A DNA stretch of 64,000 nt from Pseudomonas anguilliseptica (lineage in GTDB: Bacteria; Pseudomonadota; Gammaproteobacteria; Pseudomonadales; Pseudomonadaceae), in contig NZ_FNSC01000001.1 in the NCBI RefSeq assembly GCF_900105355.1, positions 2,976,001 to 3,040,000 of the forward strand. Reading direction: 5' to 3'. The notes under the pieces are model-generated. The model saw only the letters and a list, made by a program, of their open reading frames with translations. It was not told the origin of the DNA and did no database searches. This document shows positions 9,876 through 17,793 of this stretch, in pieces (positions within the stretch are counted from its first letter, which is position 1; each line of letters starts with the position of its first letter). The position numbers and the translations under genes are program-made.

Positions 9876-9894
9876 AATGATAGCAATTATCATT
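9876..9894. promoter_or_regulatory. Fur box in the divergent siderophore promoter
   Basis: AATGATAGCAATTATCATT has perfect 7-bp arms (AATGATA/TATCATT) and fits the NATNAT hexamer model of Fur sites. It sits 115 bp upstream of the hydroxylase-NRPS transcript and 86 bp upstream of the MbtH-like gene, so one Fur dimer pair could repress both directions when iron is plentiful. No PvdS-type TAAAT-N16-CGT element is evident nearby. Confidence 0.8.
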
Positions 9895-9979
9895 TAGAAA
9901 ATGATCTGTTACTACACAGCAGCGCTATATCCGCCACCTCAGTCGAGGTCCGGACGCCTGCCTACTGAGAGGAAGAGAA

Positions 9980-10195
9980 ATGAGCTGGGACAGCCCCGAG
10001 ACGCGTTTTCTGGTGGTGGTCAATCACGAGGAGCAGTACTCCATCTGGCCGGACTACAAGCCGCTGCCCGAAGGCTGGCGAGCCGTCGACAAGCAGGGCA
10101 GCAAGGAGGAGTGCCTGGCCTATATCGAATCGGTGTGGACCGACATGCGCCCGCTGAGTCTGCGTCAGGCCCTGCAGGCACAAGGGCAGGGCTGA
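9980..10195 (+). CDS. MbtH-like NRPS accessory protein
   Basis: 71 residues with the family signature [10 protein letters not shown] near residue 20 and a conserved GW/W pattern through EGWRAV and VWTDMRP. MbtH-like proteins bind adenylation domains and keep them soluble and active. GAGAGGAAGAGAA gives a strong ribosome site directly before ATG 9980. The stop overlaps the ATG of the thioesterase (TGATG), so the two are translationally coupled. It heads the plus-strand transcript that leaves the Fur-controlled divergent promoter, opposite the NRPS it should serve. Confidence 0.95.
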   Translation: MSWDSPETRFLVVVNHEEQYSIWPDYKPLPEGWRAVDKQGSKEECLAYIESVWTDMRPLSLRQALQAQGQG

Positions 10196-10974
10196 TGACA
10201 GTGACTGCCAGCCCCTGGTTCTCGGTAGTGGCGCAAGGCAAGACGCCAGCCGCATTGCGTCTTTACTGCTTCCCCTATGCCGGGGCCGGGCACACGGTGT
10301 TTCAGCATTGGCGGGCGCGGCTGACCGATGATATCGAACTGGCTTTGATCAAGCTGCCGGGCCGCGGCGCGCGCTTCTCCGAGCCCCATGCCGACTCGCT
10401 CGACGAATTGGCCGAGGCCTTGGCGCAAGCGATTGCCGAAACCAGCGAGGGGCCTGAGCACTTCGCCTTTTTCGGTCATAGCATGGGCGCCTTGCTGGCT
10501 TTCGAGACTGCACGCGCCTTGCAGAAACGCGGACTATCGCCCCGTGCGCTGCTGGTGTCGGCGCGCACCGCGCCGGTCGCCCACGGCTGGCGCAAGCGTT
10601 TGTCCGATCTGCCGGACGAAGCCTTCCTCGAAGTCATTCGCAGCATGAATGGCCTGCCCCAGGAAGTGCTCGACAATTCGGACTGGCTGGCGTTATTCCT
10701 GCCAATCATCCGCGCCGATTTCGCCCTCTGCGAAAACTACCGCTATTGCCCAGGGCTGCCGCTGGCTTGCCCGATCCAGGTAGTGGCAGGGCGTGACGAT
10801 GCCAGCGTACCCCTGGCCCTGCTCGATGGCTGGGCCGGCGAGACCCTGGCTGGCTGTCAAAGCACATTGTTTGCGGGCGGACACTTCTATCTGTTCGAGC
10901 ATGAGACTGAGCTGCTCGAGCTGATTCAACGCCAACTCTGTTCACCGCGAAAGAACCGCCATGCAGCTGTCTGA
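10195..10974 (+). CDS. Type II thioesterase (alpha/beta hydrolase)
   Basis: 259 residues from the ATG that overlaps the mbtH stop. The GHSMG nucleophile elbow puts the catalytic Ser at residue 96. A GRDDASVP segment and a GGHFYLF segment supply the likely Asp and His. N-terminal CFPYAGAG is typical of NRPS-associated editing thioesterases, which clear mis-primed or stalled carrier domains of siderophore synthetases. The gene ends 14 bases inside the next one, so the transcript is tightly coupled. A longer upstream reading in the same frame exists, but it runs through the MbtH-like gene and lacks a ribosome site. Confidence 0.93.
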   Translation: MTVTASPWFSVVAQGKTPAALRLYCFPYAGAGHTVFQHWRARLTDDIELALIKLPGRGARFSEPHADSLDELAEALAQAIAETSEGPEHFAFFGHSMGALLAFETARALQKRGLSPRALLVSARTAPVAHGWRKRLSDLPDEAFLEVIRSMNGLPQEVLDNSDWLALFLPIIRADFALCENYRYCPGLPLACPIQVVAGRDDASVPLALLDGWAGETLAGCQSTLFAGGHFYLFEHETELLELIQRQLCSPRKNRHAAV

Positions 10975-13147
10975 AGGGGAGGTGCACCTCTGGGCGCTCC
11001 CTCTTGATGAGGCGCCGCTGCAGCAGGCCGAGCCCCCTACGCTGGACTTGGCTGTGGACGAGCGAGCGCGAGCCGCGCGCATGCGCTGTCCCCAGGCACG
11101 CAGTGTATTCGTGCAAACCCGCATGGCTTTGCGCGCACTGCTCGGGCACTACCTCGATTTACCTGCAGGTGCCGTCGCGCTAAGCAGCGGAGCTTGGGGC
11201 AAGCCCCAGCTCGGTGCCGGGATGGGCGATCTGCAATTCAATGTCAGCCATAGCGGCCAGCTGGCCTTGATTGCCTTATCCCTCAGCGCAGTCGGCGTGG
11301 ATCTGGAATGGCAGCAGGCCGATCTCGACTGGCGCGAGCTGCTGCCGCTCTGTTGCCATCCTGCCGAGCAGGCCGATTTTCAGGATGCCGCAGACGCGCA
11401 AGGTCGTGCTCGACTACTGCGTTTGTGGACTGCCAAGGAGGCTTATCTGAAAGGCCGCGGCGAGGGGCTGAGCCTGCCACTCACGGCCATTCGCTTGAGC
11501 GCAGGCGGCGGCTGGCAAGCGCGTATCGAAGCGCCTTGGGACGCTGGTCAGGGCTGGTGGCTGCATGCACTGGCGCTGCCCGCGGGTTACCTCGGCTGCG
11601 TCGCTACGCCGTTTCCTTCCCCCCTGATCCGTTTCCAGTCCTTGGCCGAGCTGACGAGCAGTGCTCGGGTCGAGAGCCCCCATTACCCAGAAGTATTGTC
11701 ACCCCTAAGGGAATCCACCATGGAATGCATTCAAAGTCTGCCCTCGTCCAGCGCTGCCTTTACTCTTGAGCATTTTCGCCAGCAAGGCCCGCGCGAGCTG
11801 AACGCCAACCCCTATTTGCAGCGCCAGGCTGCCCGCGAATCCAACGCGCGCTCCTACCCGCGGCGCATCCCCTTGGCGTTGCAAGAGGCCCACGGGATGT
11901 ACGTGCGCGACACCCAAGGGCAGCTATTTATGGACTGCCTGGCCGGTGCCGGCACCCTGGCGCTGGGTCACAACCACCCGGTGGCCATAGCCGCCATGCG
12001 CCAGACCCTGGATGCTGGCTTGCCCCTGCATACCCTGGACTTGACCACGCCAGTCAAGGATCGCTTCGTCGAAGAACTGTTCGCCGCGCTGCCCGAAGCC
12101 TTCGCCCGCCAGGCACGCATCCAATTCTGCGGGCCGACCGGCGCCGATGGCATCGAAGCGGCACTGAAGCTGGCGCGAATCGCCACTGGACGTAAGCCGA
12201 TCCTGTCCTTCTCCGGCGGCTATCACGGCATGACCCACGGCGCACTCAGCCTGATGGGCAATCTGGGACCGAAGTTGGCGCTAGGCGCGGCGATGGCCGA
12301 GGTGCAGTTCCTGCCGTATCCCTACGACTATCGCTGCCCGTTCGGCATTGGTGGCGAAGCCGGCATAGACGCTGGGCTGCACTATATCGAGCAACTGCTC
12401 AGCGACCCCGAATCCGGTGTGTTGCCACCGGCCGCCGTGGTGGTGGAGGTGGTGCAGGGGGAGGGTGGGGTGATTCCGGCCCCGGCACGCTGGCTGCAGG
12501 GCTTGCGCCAACTGACCCGCAAGCACGGCATAGTGCTGATCATCGACGAAGTGCAGACCGGCCTGGGCCGCACCGGTCGCTTGTTCGCCTTCGAGCATGC
12601 CGATATCGAGCCCGATATCCTGGTGCTATCCAAGGCCCTCGGCGGCGGCCTGCCGTTATCCGTGCTGGTCTACCGCGACGAACTGGACACCTGGAAACCC
12701 GGCGCCCATGCTGGCACCTTCCGTGGCAACCAGATGGCCATGGCGGCCGGCGCGGCAACCCTGCGCCATATCCTCAGCGAAAACCTGCCGGCGCACGCCG
12801 CCACCATGGGCGAACGCCTGATGGGCCGGCTCCGTCAGCTGCAACACGATTACCCATGCCTGGGCGATGTACGTGGCCGCGGCTTGATGGTCGGCGTGGA
12901 AATAGTCGGCGCCGCCGACGGCAGCCGTGTACCGCCGGCCGACTCGGCGCTGGCCAAAGCCATTCAGCACCAGTGCCTGTGCTTGGGCATCATCCTTGAA
13001 CTGGGTGGGCGCCATGGTGCAGTGGTGCGTTTCCTGCCGCCGCTGTTGATTCAGCCCGAGGAAATCGACTTGCTGGTCGAGCGTTTCCAGCAAGCCTTGG
13101 ATCAAGCTCTGGCAAAAGTGACAAGCCGGGCGCTGCATATCGCCTAG
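10961..13147 (+). CDS. 4'-phosphopantetheinyl transferase read through into diaminobutyrate aminotransferase
   Basis: A single 728-codon frame with no stop between two unrelated enzymes. Residues 1 to about 222 are a Sfp/EntD-type phosphopantetheinyl transferase, with VGVDLEW and LWTAKEAYLKGRGEG as the Mg/CoA-binding motifs. It should convert the NRPS carrier domains to their holo form. From residue 254 the frame is a complete diaminobutyrate aminotransferase. The join holds a run of six C (about 11619-11624). With five C the frame would close at once on TGA 11625-11627, giving a normal-length transferase. A true fusion cannot be excluded, but an extra C, as mutation or base-calling error, is the simpler reading. 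The start overlaps the thioesterase. Confidence 0.8.
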   Translation: MQLSEGEVHLWALPLDEAPLQQAEPPTLDLAVDERARAARMRCPQARSVFVQTRMALRALLGHYLDLPAGAVALSSGAWGKPQLGAGMGDLQFNVSHSGQLALIALSLSAVGVDLEWQQADLDWRELLPLCCHPAEQADFQDAADAQGRARLLRLWTAKEAYLKGRGEGLSLPLTAIRLSAGGGWQARIEAPWDAGQGWWLHALALPAGYLGCVATPFPSPLIRFQSLAELTSSARVESPHYPEVLSPLRESTMECIQSLPSSSAAFTLEHFRQQGPRELNANPYLQRQAARESNARSYPRRIPLALQEAHGMYVRDTQGQLFMDCLAGAGTLALGHNHPVAIAAMRQTLDAGLPLHTLDLTTPVKDRFVEELFAALPEAFARQARIQFCGPTGADGIEAALKLARIATGRKPILSFSGGYHGMTHGALSLMGNLGPKLALGAAMAEVQFLPYPYDYRCPFGIGGEAGIDAGLHYIEQLLSDPESGVLPPAAVVVEVVQGEGGVIPAPARWLQGLRQLTRKHGIVLIIDEVQTGLGRTGRLFAFEHADIEPDILVLSKALGGGLPLSVLVYRDELDTWKPGAHAGTFRGNQMAMAAGAATLRHILSENLPAHAATMGERLMGRLRQLQHDYPCLGDVRGRGLMVGVEIVGAADGSRVPPADSALAKAIQHQCLCLGIILELGGRHGAVVRFLPPLLIQPEEIDLLVERFQQALDQALAKVTSRALHIA
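11706..11722 (+). promoter_or_regulatory. Internal ribosome binding site and start for the aminotransferase
   Basis: TAAGGGA at 11706-11712 precedes ATG 11720 by seven bases. This supports independent translation of the aminotransferase even though no stop codon separates it from the upstream transferase. Confidence 0.65.
11720..13147 (+). CDS. Diaminobutyrate--2-oxoglutarate aminotransferase (PvdH-like)
   Basis: 475 residues from the internal ATG, close to the length of PvdH-type enzymes. It is a class III PLP aminotransferase: substrate and cofactor motifs include LGHNHPV, the acidic VEVVQGEGG stretch, IIDEVQTGLGRTG and the PLP lysine in LSKALGGGLPLSV. The family makes L-2,4-diaminobutyrate from aspartate semialdehyde and glutamate. 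This supplies the residue predicted for the second adenylation domain of the facing NRPS. It is the last gene of the plus-strand siderophore transcript and is followed by a strong hairpin. Confidence 0.9.
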   Translation: MECIQSLPSSSAAFTLEHFRQQGPRELNANPYLQRQAARESNARSYPRRIPLALQEAHGMYVRDTQGQLFMDCLAGAGTLALGHNHPVAIAAMRQTLDAGLPLHTLDLTTPVKDRFVEELFAALPEAFARQARIQFCGPTGADGIEAALKLARIATGRKPILSFSGGYHGMTHGALSLMGNLGPKLALGAAMAEVQFLPYPYDYRCPFGIGGEAGIDAGLHYIEQLLSDPESGVLPPAAVVVEVVQGEGGVIPAPARWLQGLRQLTRKHGIVLIIDEVQTGLGRTGRLFAFEHADIEPDILVLSKALGGGLPLSVLVYRDELDTWKPGAHAGTFRGNQMAMAAGAATLRHILSENLPAHAATMGERLMGRLRQLQHDYPCLGDVRGRGLMVGVEIVGAADGSRVPPADSALAKAIQHQCLCLGIILELGGRHGAVVRFLPPLLIQPEEIDLLVERFQQALDQALAKVTSRALHIA

Positions 13148-13154
13148 CGCTCCT

Positions 13155-13186
13155 GCAGTTGGCAGCTTGCATGGGCTGCCAACTGC
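13155..13186 (+). terminator. Hairpin after the aminotransferase
   Basis: GCAGTTGGCAG and CTGCCAACTGC form a perfect 11-bp stem with a 10-base loop, eight bases after the stop codon. No T-run follows, so it may protect the 3' end or need Rho rather than act as a classic intrinsic terminator. Confidence 0.5.
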
Positions 13187-13306
13187 GGCAATAAGCCAGC
13201 TTGACCACCGATGGACTGCCTGAAAATACCGCCTGTAGTGGTTTGACAGCCACAGGTTACACGACCACTCTTTCTAGTTACCTACCAGCGAGAGGCAGGA
13301 TTTGTC

Positions 13307-13776
13307 ATGAAAGGCGATAAGAAGGTCATCCAGCATCTCAACAAGATTCTCGGCAACGAACTGATTGCCATTAACCAGTACTTTCTGCATGCGCGCATGT
13401 ACCAAGACTGGGGTTAGCGAAACTTGGCGAGCACGAGTATCACGAGTCCATTGACGAGATGAAACACGCTGACAAGTTGATCAAGCGCATTCTCTTTCTC
13501 GAGGGCCTGCCTAACCTACAGGATCTGGGCAAATTGATGATTGGCGAAAGCACCAAGGAAATGCTCGAGTGCGACCTCAAGCTTGAGCAACAAGCCTTGC
13601 CAGATCTGAAAGCTGCTATCGCCTATTGCGAAACTCATGCCGACTACGGCACTCGAGATCTACTCGAAGAAATCCTCGATTCGGAAGAAGAGCATATCGA
13701 TTGGCTGGAAACTCAGCTGGATCTGATCGAGAAGGTTGGTCTGGAGAACTACCTACAGTCCAGCATGGGGGAATAG
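13307..13776 (+). pseudogene. Bacterioferritin, broken by a one-base deletion
   Basis: ATG 13307 follows a GAGAGGCAGGA ribosome site. The first 36 residues match bacterioferritin ([15 protein letters not shown]...), then TAG 13415 stops the frame. Restoring one T at GGTTAGCG (13412-13416) rejoins it to the remaining protein, ending [15 protein letters not shown] at 13776, total about 156 residues as usual. Bacterioferritin is a haem-containing iron-storage shell. Its place next to a siderophore locus fits iron homeostasis but may be chance. Both halves are otherwise well conserved, so the break is recent or a sequence error. Confidence 0.85.
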
Positions 13777-14007
13777 TCTTCCAGTCGCGGATGAGTTGTC
13801 ATTGTGCAAGGGGGCAAGAGTTAGCGCTGTCTACATACAGCGTTCGTACGATTCTGTTGGAAAGTAGTTTCAGCGGCAGACAGCCCGTGAGGGTGTTCCT
13901 GCTATCGAAGTGGTCGCAAGCCACTTCAAGTTGCCTTTCCGCATTTCACTGAGCTTCCTTGCTAGTCTGAGGGTTAATTCCAGGGTTTCTGCTTTCCGCA
14001 GGCGCAC

Positions 14008-14342
14008 CTATCCCGTGATCGGTGGCCCTTGAGGTAGGTGCTTGGCCATACACCTCAGGTTTTGCACTGTCGCGGCCAAGGTGAATTTGTCAGTCGCACC
14101 CGTCAGGTCACGCAGTCGTAAACGGTTGAGTTTCATGATCCGTTTGAGGTGGGCGAAAAGCATCTCCACATTCTTTCGTTCGCAGCGAGAGACGAGGTGC
14201 TTTGGTGTCTGGCGATACGTCGGGCCACGTCGCGGGCAGCATCATGGATGCTGCGAACGACCTTCCGATTCGGTGTGTTGGGGCCACACTTCGCTTTCAG
14301 CGGGCAGGTGGCGCAGTTGGTTTGGCTGGAGCGGTAGATCAT
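14008..14342 (-). pseudogene. 3' remnant of an IS transposase (IS1182-like), frameshifted
   Basis: The minus strand encodes CATCPLKAKCGPNT, typical of the cysteine-rich stretch of IS1182-type transposases. A one-base slip near 14200 follows, and the usual C-terminus (NVEMLFAHLKRIMKLNRLR ... CMAKHLPQGPPITG) ends at TAG 14008-14010. No 5' half is present: the remnant begins directly after the stop codon of the AbiEi-type gene. The 13777-14007 stretch before it shows no gene. Confidence 0.7.
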
Positions 14343-14349
14343 GGTTCAA

Positions 14350-14964
14350 TCATCTCGTTTCCAATGCCATGCGCATCCATTTCGGCATTGTGCAGGCCAT
14401 CAAAGTAACTAGGTCTTCAGGCCTGAGTGCTTTCTTGATCGCAGCAATACATTCTGGAGTAGCTCCGTCTTTACCAAGATAAAACAGGGCGCTGATCGCC
14501 ATCCCCACCTCATTCCCTGCATGCTGCATAACTATCGGTGCCGCATGTACCAGCCGGACTTCAGATTTCCCTATGAATACTGAACGGCTGGTTCCGTTGG
14601 TGTAATAGATTGGAATGAGTGGCATCTGTGTACTGAGTCCAAACCTCCTTACAGCATTGGCACCATGGATCTGCAGAGACAAGCGCTTCTGCCTAGTAAT
14701 CAGGCTAAGCAATGTCCACGGATTGGGGCGAGCCCTGGCAACGTAACGTCCGGGTTTCGGGCGCATATAAATCCCGCGATACACCCGTTCGAGTTCGCCT
14801 CGTTTGACCAGTCGAGCTATTGCCTTGGATACGGCGTTGTTCGTTCCAAACCCTGTGAAACGGCTGATGCTGAAAGGCTGTCCTTTAGGTAGGCGCTTGA
14901 CCCGTTGCGCAACCTGGACGGATACCGACTGGGCTTGATCAGTGCTGAGCATCGTGGCGTTCAC
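14350..14964 (-). CDS. AbiEi-type antitoxin family protein (DUF6088-like), orphan
   Basis: 204 residues. The N-terminal half looks like a winged helix (GQPFSISRFTGFGTNNAVSKAIARLVKRGELERVYRGIYMRP). The C-terminal half has the AbiEi/DUF6088 pattern. In type IV abiE systems this gene is followed by the AbiEii nucleotidyltransferase toxin. Here only a transposase remnant lies eight bases downstream, so the toxin is missing from its usual place. It is separated by two bases from the upstream BPSL0761-family gene and is probably co-transcribed with it. Function as an antitoxin is inferred from family only. Confidence 0.7.
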   Translation of the reverse strand: MNATMLSTDQAQSVSVQVAQRVKRLPKGQPFSISRFTGFGTNNAVSKAIARLVKRGELERVYRGIYMRPKPGRYVARARPNPWTLLSLITRQKRLSLQIHGANAVRRFGLSTQMPLIPIYYTNGTSRSVFIGKSEVRLVHAAPIVMQHAGNEVGMAISALFYLGKDGATPECIAAIKKALRPEDLVTLMACTMPKWMRMALETR

Positions 14965-14966
14965 AC

Positions 14967-15230
14967 CTATAGCGTGAAGTCTAGCGACGAACTGAAAAGC
15001 GGCTGATGGAACGCAATTACCCTTCGCCGATATTCATCATCTTGAGGGGCGCTTACCAGGCATTCTTCGAGGCGCCCCAGCGAGAAAATCTGATCGGCGG
15101 ACGGGTAGTGCCTGAGTAAGCTTTTGGCATAGCTACGAATGTCATCAGGTAGCCCGGTGTTACGAGAGAGCTCGCGAAGAAAGGCTTCGGTCTTGATGAC
15201 ACTCCGGGTTCTTTCATGTGGCAGGGTCAA
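14967..15230 (-). CDS. BPSL0761 family protein
   Basis: 87 residues starting MTLPHERTRSVIKTEAFL and containing LLRHYPSADQIF, a pattern I recognise from small BPSL0761-family proteins of Pseudomonas and Burkholderia, whose function is unknown. The gene ends two bases before the AbiEi-type start, so they form a pair. It carries no signal peptide or membrane segment. Confidence 0.75.
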   Translation of the reverse strand: MTLPHERTRSVIKTEAFLRELSRNTGLPDDIRSYAKSLLRHYPSADQIFSLGRLEECLVSAPQDDEYRRRVIAFHQPLFSSSLDFTL

Positions 15231-15350
15231 TGTGGCTACCTCCTCCTGACTCAGTTATTCCAGTCTACGAGACCAGTCGGGCAAACCATGCCCATACTCC
15301 TAGTCGGTCCGCGATTCGACGTGGTGGCTGATGGATTTTCAACCCAACAA

Positions 15351-15677
15351 TCAGTTCTTTCCCCAGTAGTTGTCTTTGCTGACCAGACCAAAATCTTCAG
15401 AAGCAAATGGCTGATCATCATCGAACATACCATTGACCATGCGCTCCCGACGCAACCCACTCAGCACCCTGAAAAAGCAGGGTTCACAGAGATGCACCCG
15501 GTAGTGCTCCCCATCATGCTGGGAGCCATATCCCCATTGGGCTTCAAGCTTGCCGTATTGGGGGCCATAGCCGGGAATACGCGTGCCAGAGCGGCACACG
15601 TCGCAGATCACATCCTCAACGACATCGACCAATGCCTGCGACTTAATATCCATGCACACCTCACGATTACGTTCCAC
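15351..15677 (-). CDS. Small protein with two CxxC pairs, function unknown
   Basis: Up to 108 residues; an alternative start lies at 15653 (MDIKSQAL). Two cysteine pairs, CDVC near residue 25 and CEPC near residue 70, suggest a structural zinc site. GYGPQYG and GYGSQHDGEHYRVHLCEPCFF are conserved-looking. It lies 66 bases downstream of the helicase on the same strand, in the minus-strand block that ends with the AbiEi-type gene, so it may be transcribed with the helicase. I do not recognise a named family. Confidence 0.6.
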   Translation of the reverse strand: MERNREVCMDIKSQALVDVVEDVICDVCRSGTRIPGYGPQYGKLEAQWGYGSQHDGEHYRVHLCEPCFFRVLSGLRRERMVNGMFDDDQPFASEDFGLVSKDNYWGKN

Positions 15678-15743
15678 ACGACGCCGGCCGGTTATGGATT
15701 CATGAACACCAACATCATTGGGTCAGCCTCGCCTGGCTGAGCA

Positions 15744-17144
15744 TCAAAAACAAGCCAGTAGCTGCTGCCGATAATGCTGGGAAAAGTTGACCTGGTAAGC
15801 GGGCTCAATTGCAAAGCCACCAAGCGAAATGATGTTCGTAGCCTGGGCCCCAATACTAGGCTCTGCACCACCAAATTCTACATCGCCGATACCTTCGGCA
15901 TGCCCCAATGCCCCCACCGGCTCTGGCAAGGAGCCTGGAGTTAAACCAGGCATATGGGCATCGCTCAAAACAGCCAGATCATCCGGTAAATCATCCGCAA
16001 TTCGCTCCGCAAAGCTCTGAAGCGTCGGTTCAGCCAACATGAATAGCCATGCCTGGTCGTCGGACTCACCTGTGCGCCGCAGCACTCGCCCCAGCACTTG
16101 CCGGTAATGCAGTTCGGTGCGGATACGGCTGAGATAGCAGCACACTTGCAGGCGGGGAATGTCGGTGCCTTCGCTGATCATTCCGACGGCCACAATCCAG
16201 CGGCAGGCGCTGCACCGGAATGCATTGATCACCTGCTGCGCATCCGGGGTTTTGTTGGTCACGATGCGGCACTCTTCACCCATTGCTTCTAGAGCCAGTG
16301 CCACTTGCTGGGCGTGTTCGATGTCTGTGGCCACCACCAAACCAGCGGCATCAGGTTTGATCTGGCGTAGCTCGTTCAGCTTGCTGCAGCCAAGATCGAG
16401 GATTGGATTGATCACCTCGTCATGACGCAGAAGTTCCTCATAGGTGACAGGTGACTCCCCTAAAAGCTTGGCGATGCTGGGAAATAGCCTCACGGAGCTA
16501 TCCGCGTCAAGCTCTTCCGTAAGTTTCACCTTCTGATTGTCGAGCAACACAATGCGAGGTGATCGGCACACGTCGTCGGCAATGGCATCTTTTAAGCAAT
16601 AACGGTAATCACAGATCAAATGCCCCTCGGGCGAAGAGTAGCGAGCCAATGCGATGGCCTTGTCGTCCGAACGCCAGGGCGTGCCAGACAGAGCCAACGT
16701 GAAGGCAGCCCGATCCTGTATCCGATGCAGTATCTGCTGCCCCCAGGCATTGCTGAGCAGCGGATCGTGGCCGGCGCAATGGTGGATCTCATCGAAGACC
16801 ACGAACACCCGGTAGTCATCAAGAAGCTGCCAGAATCCCTCATCACGGTATTCCATAGCCTGATAGGTATAAGCCGCGCCCACGGCACCTATCTGGCCGT
16901 CGAGACGCCTGCCTAGCACAGCAGCAAAGGTCGAACGAAAACCCTCCACGACCTGGCAGGACGGCGCAAAGCACAGCACCAAATCGATTCTGTCCTGCTC
17001 AAGCAGTCGGCTGGCCAGCTCTGCAGCCATGCGCGTCTTTCCGGCTCCCGGCGTTGCCTGGCAGAAGAAGTGCGACGTGACGGTAAAGTGCTCCAACGCC
17101 CTGGTGATGCAGCTGTTCTGCCAGTTCCGTAGCGAGTTGCTCAT
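15744..17144 (-). CDS. DEAD/DEAH-box superfamily II helicase (ResIII-like)
   Basis: 466 residues. Walker A TPGAGKT at 31-37, Walker B DEIH at 118-121, motif III SGT at 153-155, a second RecA-like lobe, and motif VI QVLGRVLRR at 349-357. The first lobe resembles the ResIII helicases of restriction and repair enzymes. I see no nuclease, methyltransferase or HsdR domain, so the protein needs a partner for specificity or cutting. Its start overlaps the stop of the winged-helix gene by four bases (ATGA), a strict two-gene unit. Context (XRE controller opposite, decayed hsdR and antitoxin nearby) suggests phage or plasmid defence. That role is inference. Confidence 0.85.
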   Translation of the reverse strand: MSNSLRNWQNSCITRALEHFTVTSHFFCQATPGAGKTRMAAELASRLLEQDRIDLVLCFAPSCQVVEGFRSTFAAVLGRRLDGQIGAVGAAYTYQAMEYRDEGFWQLLDDYRVFVVFDEIHHCAGHDPLLSNAWGQQILHRIQDRAAFTLALSGTPWRSDDKAIALARYSSPEGHLICDYRYCLKDAIADDVCRSPRIVLLDNQKVKLTEELDADSSVRLFPSIAKLLGESPVTYEELLRHDEVINPILDLGCSKLNELRQIKPDAAGLVVATDIEHAQQVALALEAMGEECRIVTNKTPDAQQVINAFRCSACRWIVAVGMISEGTDIPRLQVCCYLSRIRTELHYRQVLGRVLRRTGESDDQAWLFMLAEPTLQSFAERIADDLPDDLAVLSDAHMPGLTPGSLPEPVGALGHAEGIGDVEFGGAEPSIGAQATNIISLGGFAIEPAYQVNFSQHYRQQLLACF

Positions 17145-17731
17145 CGTGGTGCAGCGAGTGTTTTGAGAGTTTTTTCGATGGCGCGCAAATGCCCCAAGAG
17201 GCGAGAGCTGCGATCCCTGGCCTCCAGGTAATCGCCTTCAACCTTGTCCCGCAAATGCGGCATCTCTTCCAGAAGCAGTTTGAATCGCTCTGCCTCGCCC
17301 ATTGAAGTGAGAAAGTCCAAGCGGATTTCCTTGTGGAGCGCCTCCAACTGCAAATCCGTATTGGCTGACGACTTAAGCGGCAAAGCTTCCACGTCGCGTT
17401 CTGTCGTGTCTGGTTCGGGCACACCGGCAGCCATAAGGCTGTTCTCAAAACTGTTGTCGATCAGTTCCAGTTGCAGATGTACCGGAATCGGCTGCAGGTG
17501 GTAGACCTGCCCTCGAACACGACGATCCTCGTCCGGCAGAACCCAGCCCGCGCGCACTAGTCGACGAATCTGCTCATACACATAACGGCGCACATCGGCG
17601 ATACGGAAATGTATGCCGCTCAAGCGAGCGGCATAAGCATCGCGCAGTTCACGGGTCGTAAACGTTGTACGCCCTGGCTCCTGAAGCAGCTCATACAGAC
17701 GCCTGTCGAAGATAAACGAGGCCGATTTCAT
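17141..17731 (-). CDS. Winged-helix/coiled-coil protein partnered with the helicase, function unknown
   Basis: 196 residues from ATG 17731. A longer frame from 17815 would overrun the probable promoter at 17765-17793, so I prefer the shorter start. Residues 10-80 look like a winged helix (RRLYELLQEPGRTTFTTRELRDAYAA ... VYEQIRRLVRAGWV). The second half (roughly 120-190) is helical, charged and heptad-like, as in a coiled coil. No catalytic motif is visible. It could be the DNA-recognition or signalling subunit for the overlapping helicase. I know no named family for it. Confidence 0.65.
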   Translation of the reverse strand: MKSASFIFDRRLYELLQEPGRTTFTTRELRDAYAARLSGIHFRIADVRRYVYEQIRRLVRAGWVLPDEDRRVRGQVYHLQPIPVHLQLELIDNSFENSLMAAGVPEPDTTERDVEALPLKSSANTDLQLEALHKEIRLDFLTSMGEAERFKLLLEEMPHLRDKVEGDYLEARDRSSRLLGHLRAIEKTLKTLAAPR

Positions 17732-17760
17732 TGAGACACCAGAAGAGTTAGCGCGTAAAT

Positions 17761-17793
17761 ACGGATTATAATCCGTGGCCCGTGCGTCCGCAA
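17761..17793 (-). promoter_or_regulatory. Perfect palindromic operator over the helicase-operon -10 box
   Basis: ACGGATTATAATCCGT (17761-17776) is a perfect 16-bp palindrome. On the minus strand it contains TATAAT (17765-17770), with a fair -35 TTGCGG at 17788-17793 and a 17-bp spacer, about 30 bases before ATG 17731. A repressor dimer here would block the helicase promoter; the facing XRE protein is the obvious candidate. A further inverted repeat, CGTGCG-N8-CGCACG, lies at 17781-17800. Confidence 0.6.

Noticed and set aside
9870..9935. Possible PvdS-type promoter (CTAAAT on the minus strand near the Fur box)
   Set aside because: No CGT follows at the required 16-base distance.
13777..14007. 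Search for a gene or CRISPR in the gap after bacterioferritin
   Set aside because: No frame with a ribosome site and no regularly spaced repeats were found; the sequence looks like decayed insertion-element flank.
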